From positions 98,261-162,260 of the forward strand of contig NZ_PYGF01000004.1 of assembly GCF_003014575.1 (NCBI RefSeq): a DNA stretch of 64,000 nt, given 5' to 3'. The notes beneath the pieces are model-generated. The model was not told the origin of the DNA. It searched no databases and saw only the letters and a list, made by a program, of their open reading frames with translations. Of the stretch, positions 46,114 to 53,242 are shown piece by piece (positions within the stretch are counted from its first letter, which is position 1; each line of letters starts with the position of its first letter). Made by a program: the position numbers and the translations under genes. The stretch comes from Cecembia rubra (GTDB lineage: Bacteria; Bacteroidota; Bacteroidia; Cytophagales; Cyclobacteriaceae).

Positions 46114-46791
46114 CTAAAAAACCATATCCATCCATACCTTAAAAAATGGCACTAAATTCCATAAGGCATGGAAAAAAATAGCTGCCAAGATCCCTCAACT
46201 TCGGAAATACAGATAGGCGTAAATTAATCCAGCAAAAACATGGGGAAAGGACCTTAAAAAAAACATAGAGAGGGTTTCCATGTTTGACCAATCTATGATT
46301 TGATAGTAATGACCAAAACCAAACAGAATGCTGGAAAGATAGATCAAGATAAGTTTGAATTTTGGACCCTTATTGTTTTTCACTAACCAAACAAGTGCAA
46401 AATACCCCAACATGACAAAGGTAAAACCATCTCCCCAATACACAAACAACATAATTAAAACAGACAGGATCAGATTAACCGGTTTCAGTTTTAAATGATT
46501 TCTGAAAATCAATTCCTCTAAAACAGGAGCCATTATCACAAAATTTAAAAATGTCAGAAAAATACTATCGCTGGCCTTGCTTTCCATAGCCTGAAAAATC
46601 TCAAAGCCATAAAGGAATGCCACTGTCAAAAAATATAAAATAAATACCCCAAATTTCAAAAAATAAAGCCTGGCAAAAAAGGCTGGCCCTAATTCCTTAT
46701 CTTCTTCTTTAAATGCTCCTGATTGTGCGAAAAATAAAAGACTTTTTATAATTTTTAAAATTTGAATAATATCAAGACAGTTGAATTTACT
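46114..46791 (-). pseudogene. disrupted CPBP-family membrane protein gene
   Basis: The minus-strand frame from 46791 encodes a CPBP protein: a start-less N-terminal part (IIQILKIIKSLLFFAQSGAF), helices, then EELIFR and FGFGHYY. A TGA at 46195-46197 interrupts just before the third motif, which continues in frame as GILAAIFFHALWN and ends at 46114. No ATG, GTG or TTG exists between the upstream stop and codon TTG 46659, which would miss the first helix. So both ends are compromised, though a truncated product from 46659 (154 residues) is possible. Confidence 0.65.
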
Positions 46792-46806
46792 TCATTAATT
46801 CTCAGC

Positions 46807-46998
46807 CTTTTTCATTCTATTTAAAAGCAAGTAATTCCTACGAATCAATTAAATCAGCACTAATTACTGAGTCCTTTTTTTCGATCAATGGCTCACCTTT
46901 AACCCTCTTTTAAAATTTCCCCAATCCTTGAATATCGCTATTGAAATAATCAACGAAACAACTAGGATGAAAAACAAAATGGCTTTCTTTTTCATCAT
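46807..46998. repeat. 192-bp duplicated segment, copy 2
   Basis: Direct-repeat partner of 45097-45288; it lies upstream of the disrupted CPBP gene in the direction of transcription. Confidence 0.85.
46885..46998 (-). CDS. 37-residue membrane micropeptide, copy 2
   Basis: MMKKKAILFFILVVSLIISI... with the same tail KDWGNFKRGLKVSH as copy 1. Reading frame, length and tail are preserved between copies, with mostly silent changes. It lies directly ahead of the disrupted CPBP gene. A -1 frame at its end, also open in both copies, reads KGEPLIEKKD, so an older longer form may have existed. Confidence 0.5.
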   Translation of the reverse strand: MMKKKAILFFILVVSLIISIAIFKDWGNFKRGLKVSH

Positions 46999-47439
46999 CC
47001 ATCCGGCCAAATCCATCTTGTATGCGATGGATTTTTATTTAGATCGGTATTCTTCCCATTTGGATGGCATAAGTTGATAAAGACCTTTTTGTAGCTTGCC
47101 ATGGAGGAGTACAGATTCGCAGAAATTTTGGTTGCCAAATGGGACCCTGTAAAAAGACATGATTATCTTTTTAAATTCAACGCTGGCACTACTTCCCTAG
47201 ATATCCATAGCCTGCAAATCAGATCGAAGCACTGAAACATTGGTAATCATTTTCATAAGGCAATTTTATTAAGTAATACCCTATCTAGTAAGACAGAGGG
47301 TATCGGATGGACACGTTTATTGAAGAAATTTGAAGGCCCAAAATTTATCGTAAGCTTTCTGCAAAGGACTCTGGCTTTCATTCGAAATCCCAAACAGCGA
47401 AATTTTGTTTAATTTTTGAATATCAGAAACTCCTTATAC
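46999..47439. other. intergenic region upstream of micropeptide copy 2
   Basis: About 440 bases. A minus-strand frame of 41 residues (47035-47160; begins MSFYRVPFGNQNF) and a start-less 38-codon frame after the membrane-protein gene (ends FWAFKFLQ) are open, but I cannot support either as a gene. No clear promoter found. Confidence 0.35.
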
Positions 47440-47805
47440 TCACACACGATTTTTAGACCATATCTTTGAAACTATCGCAACAATTCCAATCAAAAAGAAT
47501 GTACCTAATATCAAAAAAAGAACATCATTTAAAAAAGGGGTTTCATTTTTTATGTAATTATAAGTGATAAATAACAGCCCTAAAAAAAAATAAATCAAAA
47601 CATCTTTAAATGGTCCAAATACAGTTTTTTTTAAGAAAAAAAGCATCAAAAAATAAAAAATTGGAACCCAAAAAAAGTAATAAAACAATTGATATATTCC
47701 GACAGTATATGTATCATCCTGGATAAAAGTCACATAAAAATATGAAGACAAGTACCCCACAAAAATCAAAAATAATACAATTAAAAACGAATATTTTCTT
47801 TTCAT
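47440..47805 (-). CDS. four-helix membrane protein, candidate bacteriocin immunity protein
   Basis: 121 residues almost wholly in four hydrophobic helices (SFLIVLFLIFVGYLSSYFYV, IYQLFYYFFWVPIFYFLMLF, VLIYFFLGLLFITY, DVLFLILGTFFLIGIVAIV) with a basic end (KIWSKNRV). No family recognised. It lies directly downstream of the two double-glycine peptides, after a terminator. Small multi-helix proteins in this position are typical immunity candidates; this is inference from context only. Confidence 0.6.
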   Translation of the reverse strand: MKRKYSFLIVLFLIFVGYLSSYFYVTFIQDDTYTVGIYQLFYYFFWVPIFYFLMLFFLKKTVFGPFKDVLIYFFLGLLFITYNYIKNETPFLNDVLFLILGTFFLIGIVAIVSKIWSKNRV

Positions 47806-47895
47806 GATCTTTTCTGTTTGTATTATCCCTTTAATTTTCGAATAATTATTAAAAATTAGAAATATTATTAAAATAAATTTTAGTAGTAAGGAATA

Positions 47896-47945
47896 AAACT
47901 AAAAAGGATCAAATAAAAGTTTTTCAATTTGATCCTTTTTAGTTT
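47896..47945 (-). terminator. strong terminator of the double-glycine peptide operon
   Basis: A 19-bp perfect stem (47896-47914 with 47927-47945) around a 12-base loop, A/T-rich at the base, begins 3 bp after the second peptide's stop codon. One of the longest hairpins in the window; partial read-through into the four-helix gene is possible. Confidence 0.85.
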
Positions 47946-47948
47946 AAG

Positions 47949-48134
47949 TTAAGGCCATAGCATATAATTTGTACCATACCTTTCTTCCATAGCTTTCCAA
48001 GGTTCGGAACCCAATCCTTGTTTAGAGAAAGAGCCTAAATAAGATCCCACCGTATTTACCAACCAAATGGAAAATTCACTTCCTCCATTTATTTGAACCA
48101 GCTCTTTATTTGAAAGTATTCTTAAATTTTTCAT
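47949..48134 (-). CDS. double-glycine-leader precursor peptide 2
   Basis: 61 residues. The leader MKNLRILSNKELVQINGG (18 residues) has the class II bacteriocin/ComC pattern L-S-x-x-E-L-x-x-I-x-G-G. The mature part after Gly-Gly is 43 residues (SEFSIWLVNTVGSYLGSFSK ... NYMLWP), amphipathic with Gly and Ser and an aromatic end. It would be cleaved and exported by the C39-ABC exporter encoded at 51081. Its gene begins 11 bp after the first precursor's stop, pointing to a two-peptide system. Confidence 0.8.
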   Translation of the reverse strand: MKNLRILSNKELVQINGGSEFSIWLVNTVGSYLGSFSKQGLGSEPWKAMEERYGTNYMLWP

Positions 48135-48145
48135 AATAAATATAG

Positions 48146-48325
48146 TTATAGTGGTCTTTCGGCAGTTGAATTATATCCTTCTTTAAAAGCCTCCAAATGT
48201 TCTTTTGGGTTAAATACAATTTCTGTTATTACATGAGTAACAACAGCGCAGACAAGCCAGAAAACAAGGCCTCCTCCATTCATTTCTTTCAATTCCTCAA
48301 AACTCAATTCTTCAAACTTTTCCAT
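48146..48325 (-). CDS. double-glycine-leader precursor peptide 1
   Basis: 59 residues, short enough to be missed by length cut-offs. The leader MEKFEELSFEELKEMNGG is 18 residues and lines up with that of peptide 2 (LS-x-x-EL-x-x-x-NGG). The mature 41 residues start with a hydrophobic helix (GLVFWLVCAVVTHVITEIVF) and end with a polar tail (HLEAFKEGYNSTAERPL). One cysteine only, so no disulfide. Together with peptide 2 it forms an operon closed by the hairpin at 47896. Confidence 0.8.
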   Translation of the reverse strand: MEKFEELSFEELKEMNGGGLVFWLVCAVVTHVITEIVFNPKEHLEAFKEGYNSTAERPL

Positions 48326-48480
48326 AATTTAAACAATTTTCATTTTTTCCCCAACCTTTACCGGGCGTTGGGTTTTCCCAATCTCAGCCTGCCGGATTCT
48401 TAGCTAGCATACTTCCCGTCAACTGATCATAGTCCTAAATTACCCTCGCTCCGTGCATAAAAACAGCACGCTGAAAAAAA

Positions 48481-49137
48481 TTACAGATATTTTTCGGGCT
48501 CATAGAAATAGATGGCAGGAATAATCAATACCGCATTGTAAACCGCATGAAAAATAATCGCCCATTTCATACCATGATTCAACCGGATGTAGCTTAAAAC
48601 CAAACCTATGACAAACTGTGCGGCCACCAACAAAGGCACCCAGTAAAAATACTTCCCATAATCAAAATCAGTGAAATTGGCCATATGGACCAAGGCAAAC
48701 ATTGCCGATGAAAAGTACACCACAAACTTAAGATTAGGCGTCTGTCCTTGATTGACTTTCACATAAAGGTAAATCAAGTAAATCCAAAATAGGGCCAATG
48801 GGTACCATACACTGTTTATCAACAAAAGCGATAAACCCAAACTCCAGAGAATAGAAGATTTTTTCAGATCCAAATGTAACCTGTACACCGGCTCTTCCAG
48901 AATTGGAGCAAAAAATATGGCAAGCACCGCAACCAACCATTTATTCTTTTCCAAAATCTCCATCAATTTATGATCAAACTGATCCATTCCCGCCCATTCT
49001 AAAATAAAAGCATAGGGTATCACCACAATCAGTGTGATCACTAATAGGTAAAGCAAATCCCCCACCTTAAGGTTGCTGTAAGATTCAGCACGATAAGGTG
49101 CTTTTAAGAAGGTTAAAAGATTTTCAAGTGTCCTCAT
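48481..49137 (-). CDS. CPBP-family intramembrane protease, likely immunity
   Basis: 218 residues, about six helices; EEPVYR (81-86), FALVHMAN and HAVYNA are the three CPBP motifs, so the site looks intact. It lies immediately upstream of the two double-glycine peptides on the same strand (155 bp), the best-placed immunity candidate. The first 23 codons and 35 bases of leader are duplicated at 50291-50382, where only an N-terminal fragment survives. Confidence 0.85.
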   Translation of the reverse strand: MRTLENLLTFLKAPYRAESYSNLKVGDLLYLLVITLIVVIPYAFILEWAGMDQFDHKLMEILEKNKWLVAVLAIFFAPILEEPVYRLHLDLKKSSILWSLGLSLLLINSVWYPLALFWIYLIYLYVKVNQGQTPNLKFVVYFSSAMFALVHMANFTDFDYGKYFYWVPLLVAAQFVIGLVLSYIRLNHGMKWAIIFHAVYNAVLIIPAIYFYEPEKYL

Positions 49138-49172
49138 GTTTTAAAATTTAAGTATTAGCAAAATAGTTAAAA
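49081..49172. repeat. 92-bp direct repeat, copy 1 (CPBP 5' end and leader)
   Basis: Near-identical to 50291-50382. The two copies flank the RhuM-type gene and the frameshifted frame, as if those were inserted between tandem CPBP copies. Confidence 0.75.
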
Positions 49173-49209
49173 TTCGAAATAATTAAAACATATCCCAAAG
49201 GCTCTGTAT

Positions 49210-49358
49210 TTATGCTACTTTCTGACTATAAAGGTGTTCATGAAATTCTATAAACAGTCTGGTTAGGTTCGACACGTCTCCCAAAATTTCTTCATCTTCC
49301 AACCCTTCTACAGGCTTAGGACATCGCCTTTGTGGTAGGTGAATTTATCGAAACTCAT
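49210..49358 (-). pseudogene. frameshifted small gene coupled to the RhuM-type gene
   Basis: An ATG overlaps the RhuM stop (ATGA). It reads MSFDKFTYHKGDV and meets a stop soon after; a shift of frame continues as KPVEGLEDEEILGDVSNLTRLFIEFHEHLYSQ to a stop at 49210. The composition and overlap suggest a once-intact gene of about 50 residues broken by an indel. No family recognised. Confidence 0.4.
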
Positions 49359-50230
49359 ATAAATTCTAAAATAGAGTCCATAATATTCTGTACCGATGTT
49401 TTCTCCAATTTAGAAAACGCGAACCACCTTTTACCTAAGTCCTTTAACGAAGCTCCCAAGTGGTACACATCTTTTTCATCAATGATCAAAAAACGGTCAT
49501 GGCTTTGGTTAAATCCCTTTGCCGTAAAATTGCCATATTGCTGGTTGGCTTTTCGTAAATCCAGTTCCAATTGTTTACTAATTGTTTTCGTAAGTAAAAG
49601 GGCTTTTACCTTACTGCCTTTTTTGGCTACATGAGTCAGGGTGGTTTCGTCTATATAATTATCTATAAGCACAATGCTTTCCTTTGCTGATCGGATAATT
49701 CGGGATGCTAATTCGTAGGCATCAAAAATTTGTCCGTCAAAGAAGACCCCTTGGGCGGGGATAAGGTGGGTATTTATTTGAAGTTCAATTTGATCAACCT
49801 TGCTTTTCAAGTTTTCAAAATTATCCTCTAATCGATTCATCCGGTTATTGATGGCATAACCTTTTAGGAGATAATCATTTAAAACACGGGTCGCCCAAAT
49901 TCGGAACTGGGTACCCTGCTTGGAATTGACACGATAGCCAACAGATAAAATAGCGTCAAGATTATAAAACTTCACCTTTTTTGTCTGCGTTTTCCCCTTT
50001 ATAGCGCCATGTTGAGTGGTTTGTGCAAAAAATGCACTGACCACTTTTTCATCCAATTCCTCTTCTTTAAAAATATTTTTTAGGTGTTTGGTGATAACGC
50101 TTCTATCCCTTCCAAACAGTTGAGCAATCTGATCTTGGGTTAGCCAAAGTGTTTCCTTATCTTCATCAATTCTTACTTCTATATGCTCGGCAACTTCATT
50201 GGGATGGTATAAAATAATTTCGTTTTTCAT
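49355..50230 (-). CDS. RhuM-family protein with phospholipase-D-like C-terminus
   Basis: 291 residues. The N-terminal half (LWLTQDQIAQLFGRDRSVITKHLKNIFKEEEL ... YNLDAILSVGYRVNSKQGTQFRIWAT) is a RhuM-type HTH and KilA-N-like core. After a coiled segment (about 130-165) the C-terminal part holds VLIDNYIDE and SHDRFLIIDEKDVYHLGASL, like the half-site of PLD-superfamily proteins. RhuM homologues occur in mobile and defence-related islands; the function is unknown. It lies between direct repeats, which suggests acquisition. Confidence 0.8.
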   Translation of the reverse strand: MKNEIILYHPNEVAEHIEVRIDEDKETLWLTQDQIAQLFGRDRSVITKHLKNIFKEEELDEKVVSAFFAQTTQHGAIKGKTQTKKVKFYNLDAILSVGYRVNSKQGTQFRIWATRVLNDYLLKGYAINNRMNRLEDNFENLKSKVDQIELQINTHLIPAQGVFFDGQIFDAYELASRIIRSAKESIVLIDNYIDETTLTHVAKKGSKVKALLLTKTISKQLELDLRKANQQYGNFTAKGFNQSHDRFLIIDEKDVYHLGASLKDLGKRWFAFSKLEKTSVQNIMDSILEFI

Positions 50231-50232
50231 TT

Positions 50233-50349
50233 TTATAGAAGGCCCTTTATGCCTAAAAGATAAAACAAATCAATGGCCTTCAGATTAGTATATGATTTCG
50301 CACGGTAAGGTGCTTTTAAGAAGGATAAAAGTTTTTCAAGTGTCTTCAT
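50233..50349 (-). pseudogene. N-terminal fragment of a CPBP gene
   Basis: 38 codons starting MKTLEKLLSFLKAPYRAKSY, closely matching the start of the CPBP protein at 48481-49137 (MRTLENLLTFLKAPYRAESY), then an abrupt end (YLLGIKGLL). It stops 2 bp before the RhuM start codon. The rest of the copy has been lost or replaced by the RhuM gene. Confidence 0.7.
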
Positions 50350-50382
50350 GTTTTAAAATTTAAGTATTAGCAAAATAGTTAA
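50291..50382. repeat. 92-bp direct repeat, copy 2
   Basis: Partner of 49081-49172, including the leader phrase TTTTAAAATTTAAGTATTAG. Downstream (50464-50478) lies the short palindrome TCCGCCGAGGCGGA, another dispersed repeat type. Confidence 0.75.
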
Positions 50383-50592
50383 TATGATTGCCCGCTTTCA
50401 TGCCAGTAGAATAATCACAATAGAATAAACCTAAAAATTCAAACCAATATCAATAAATAACTAGTCCGCCGAGGCGGATCCAATATCTATTAATATCAGG
50501 TTGATTTAAGACCCAATTTAAATTGGTTACTGGTCTAATTGCGGATATACATAATAGTTAAAATTCGATACATTGTAAAAACCCATCTAACA

Positions 50593-50910
50593 TCAGCATT
50601 TTGAAAAAAACAAAACAGGAATAGCCGTCAAAAGCCTAGCCCCTCCCATTGCCTTCCTCATTTCAGCAGGTTCAAAATTTTCAAATCTCCAATCAATGTA
50701 TACCTGCTTTTCACAAGCAAATACAAAGCTGTTTAATCGTCTGGAAAATTGAATTTCTACCCCCATATCCTTAAGGTACTCCAAATACACATACAATTGT
50801 CTTCTGCTCACCCCTAGCCTTTCTGCAAGATCTTCAGGACTTCCTGTCCTTTGTTCCCTTATAAGTTTGTTCATTAACTGTAGCCTTTCAATTTGTCTGA
50901 TAAATTCCAT
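50593..50910 (-). CDS. small HTH regulator of the peptide locus
   Basis: 105 residues starting MEFIRQIERLQLMNKLIREQRTGSP; residues 10-60 are an HTH_11/DeoR-like winged helix (TGSPEDLAERLGVSRRQLYVYLEYLKDMGVEI). The WYL or other ligand domain is absent. Short HTH proteins of this type often accompany C39-ABC exporters and double-glycine peptides in Bacteroidota, in my recollection, so it may regulate the locus. It ends 170 bp downstream of the exporter gene on the same strand. Confidence 0.7.
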   Translation of the reverse strand: MEFIRQIERLQLMNKLIREQRTGSPEDLAERLGVSRRQLYVYLEYLKDMGVEIQFSRRLNSFVFACEKQVYIDWRFENFEPAEMRKAMGGARLLTAIPVLFFSKC

Positions 50911-51080
50911 AGTAGTATTAGTTATAAGTTAATGGTTAATTAAGTTTACTAGTGATTGTTTATTAGTTCATTAGTAATTGGTTGATTGAGTTAGCTGTTG
51001 TATGTATCATTCTTTGTACTGAAATACATGGTACATCGTACTTGGTACATTGTACTTTATAATTGGTACTTGGTACAATT

Positions 51081-53231
51081 TCAAAGCACCACCAACTGCT
51101 TCCTGATCATCTCAAAATATTTTCCTTCCTGCATCAATAACTCCGCATGGGTACCTTCCTCGATCAGCTTACCTTTATCCAAAACATAGAGTCTGTCAAA
51201 ATCCTGTACAGCCGCTAACCTGTGTGTAATAAAAATGATCGTTTTTCCTTCGCTCGCCAATATCCTGATGGTCTGCTGCACAAAATGCTCCGAGTCAGGA
51301 TCCAAAGAAGCCGTGGCCTCATCCAAAATCAGGATTTCCGGATCACGGTAAAGTGCCCTAGCTATGGCTATCCGCTGTTTTTGGCCACCGGAGAGAGAGG
51401 CCCCATTTTCTCCCAAGTAGGTCCCAAAACCATTGGGAAGGCTTTCAATAAAACCCATCATGCCCAATTTGTTGCAGATACTTACAATCTTCTGCATATC
51501 CGGTTGGTAATCCCCCAAAGCAATATTCTCCAATACATTCCCCGCAAAAAGATCTATGCGCTGGGGAACTACCGATACGATTTGCCTCAAACTGGCATTG
51601 TTGATAAACTTGATATCATGCTCTCCAATGTAAATGTTCCCAGACTGCAAGGGATATAAGTTTTGAAGCAAAGAGACCAAGGTGCTTTTTCCCGAACCGC
51701 TTTCTCCCACTACGCCAGATATCTTCCCTTTTGGGAAAACCAAACTCAGGTTATCAAAGACATTTGCCCTGGAACCATATCGAAAGCTTACATTTTTGAA
51801 TTGTACATCACCCACAGCCTCCTTCTTCAGAGGAAATGTTTCGTCCGCACTTTCCACTTCCAAATCCATAATCTCAAATAACCTGTCTGCAGCAATCAAG
51901 GCATTCTGAATGGTTTTGTTCATCCCTATCAAGCTGGAAACCGGCCCCGTGAGGTAACCTGTTAAAGCATAAAATGACATCAGTTCTCCTGGTGTGATTT
52001 CATTTTTTAATACGTAGCCCGCACCTACCCACAAAAGGATGATAGTGAACAACCTGGAGACTGTTTCGGAGGAAGTTCCTGAAAATATATTATTCATGCC
52101 AGACTGATAAACTGTCCTCAACAAGGACACGAACCTGATTTCGGTTTTGATATTGGCGTGATCCTCTGCACCAAAGCGCTTGATGGTACCTGCTGCGGTA
52201 ATGGATTCCACCAATTGGGATTCCAATTCGGCAGATTCTTCCATCAACTTCCTTTCAATCTTTTTATTCAGGCGATTGGTGATCCAATAGATCAATGCAT
52301 ATAAAGGGACTACCAATAGCATTACCAGAGCCAGTTTCCAATAAAAAGTAAACATCAAAGCAAATGAGAAAAGCACTATGAAAATATTCACCAAGAACCC
52401 TATGGACACATCATTGATAAATGCCCTGATTTTTACGGCATCATTGATCCTTGAAATAATTTCACCCACCCTCATGGTATCAAAGAAGCGCTGGGGTAAA
52501 GTAAGTAGGTGCTTGTAATAGCCCAAAATCAAACGTGCATCGATCCGCTGGCCAACCTTAATAATAAACAAGGTTTTAAAAACCCCAATGATAATCTGTA
52601 AAATCAGCAAAACGATCATGGCCACCGAAAGCAGGTTAAGGAGGTTCACATTCCTGCCTATAAATACATGGTCGATGATTTTTTGCACATAAATAGAAGT
52701 GGATAAACCCAAAATGGTGTAGATAACTGCACCAATCAAAGACTGAAACATGACGCCTCGGTGAGGGCGGACCAAGTACCAAAACCTACTCCAGGTACTC
52801 ACTTTTTGGTTAATGGCCTTAAACTCATCATTCGGCATCAACAGCACCAATACACCCGTCCACATTTCTTTGAATGCATCAGGACTGACTTTATGGATTT
52901 GCCCATCTCCCGGATCCATGTATGCTACCACTTTGTCTGTGACTTTATACAGTACCACAAAGTGGTGCAGTACCTTCTTCACAATGACATGGGCGATTAC
53001 CGGCATGGGCACCTCTTTTAATGCGTCAAACTCCCCCCTGACCCCTTTTGCAGAAAAACCCATTTTTGTAGCCGCTTCGATAAGCCCCAGAATATTCGTT
53101 CCTTTTTGATCTGTAGAGGCCATTTGCCTGATTTTGGCCACAGGCATTTCTAATTTGTAATGTGCAGCCACCGAGGCCAGGCATGCTGCCCCACAATCGG
53201 TAATGTCCCTTTGTTTGATTTTAATACCCAT
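51081..53231 (-). CDS. C39-peptidase-containing ABC exporter (PCAT/bacteriocin type)
   Basis: 716 residues. A C39 peptidase domain with the catalytic triad Cys13 (QRDITDCGAACL), His90 (HHFVV) and Asp106 (DPGDG) is followed by a six-helix ABC-transporter membrane domain (about 155-440) and an ATPase with Walker A GESGSGKST, LSGGQKQR signature and Walker B ILILDEATASLD. Such transporters cut leaders after Gly-Gly and export the mature peptide. The two precursor peptides at 48 kb are its obvious substrates. It follows the HlyD gene by 11 bp. Confidence 0.95.
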   Translation of the reverse strand: MGIKIKQRDITDCGAACLASVAAHYKLEMPVAKIRQMASTDQKGTNILGLIEAATKMGFSAKGVRGEFDALKEVPMPVIAHVIVKKVLHHFVVLYKVTDKVVAYMDPGDGQIHKVSPDAFKEMWTGVLVLLMPNDEFKAINQKVSTWSRFWYLVRPHRGVMFQSLIGAVIYTILGLSTSIYVQKIIDHVFIGRNVNLLNLLSVAMIVLLILQIIIGVFKTLFIIKVGQRIDARLILGYYKHLLTLPQRFFDTMRVGEIISRINDAVKIRAFINDVSIGFLVNIFIVLFSFALMFTFYWKLALVMLLVVPLYALIYWITNRLNKKIERKLMEESAELESQLVESITAAGTIKRFGAEDHANIKTEIRFVSLLRTVYQSGMNNIFSGTSSETVSRLFTIILLWVGAGYVLKNEITPGELMSFYALTGYLTGPVSSLIGMNKTIQNALIAADRLFEIMDLEVESADETFPLKKEAVGDVQFKNVSFRYGSRANVFDNLSLVFPKGKISGVVGESGSGKSTLVSLLQNLYPLQSGNIYIGEHDIKFINNASLRQIVSVVPQRIDLFAGNVLENIALGDYQPDMQKIVSICNKLGMMGFIESLPNGFGTYLGENGASLSGGQKQRIAIARALYRDPEILILDEATASLDPDSEHFVQQTIRILASEGKTIIFITHRLAAVQDFDRLYVLDKGKLIEEGTHAELLMQEGKYFEMIRKQLVVL

Positions 53232-53242
53232 GATGATAAAAA

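Noticed and set aside
48197..48403. Plus-strand frame of 68 codons opposite precursor peptide 1
   Set aside because: It is the antisense of the double-glycine precursor, which has a recognisable leader and operon context.
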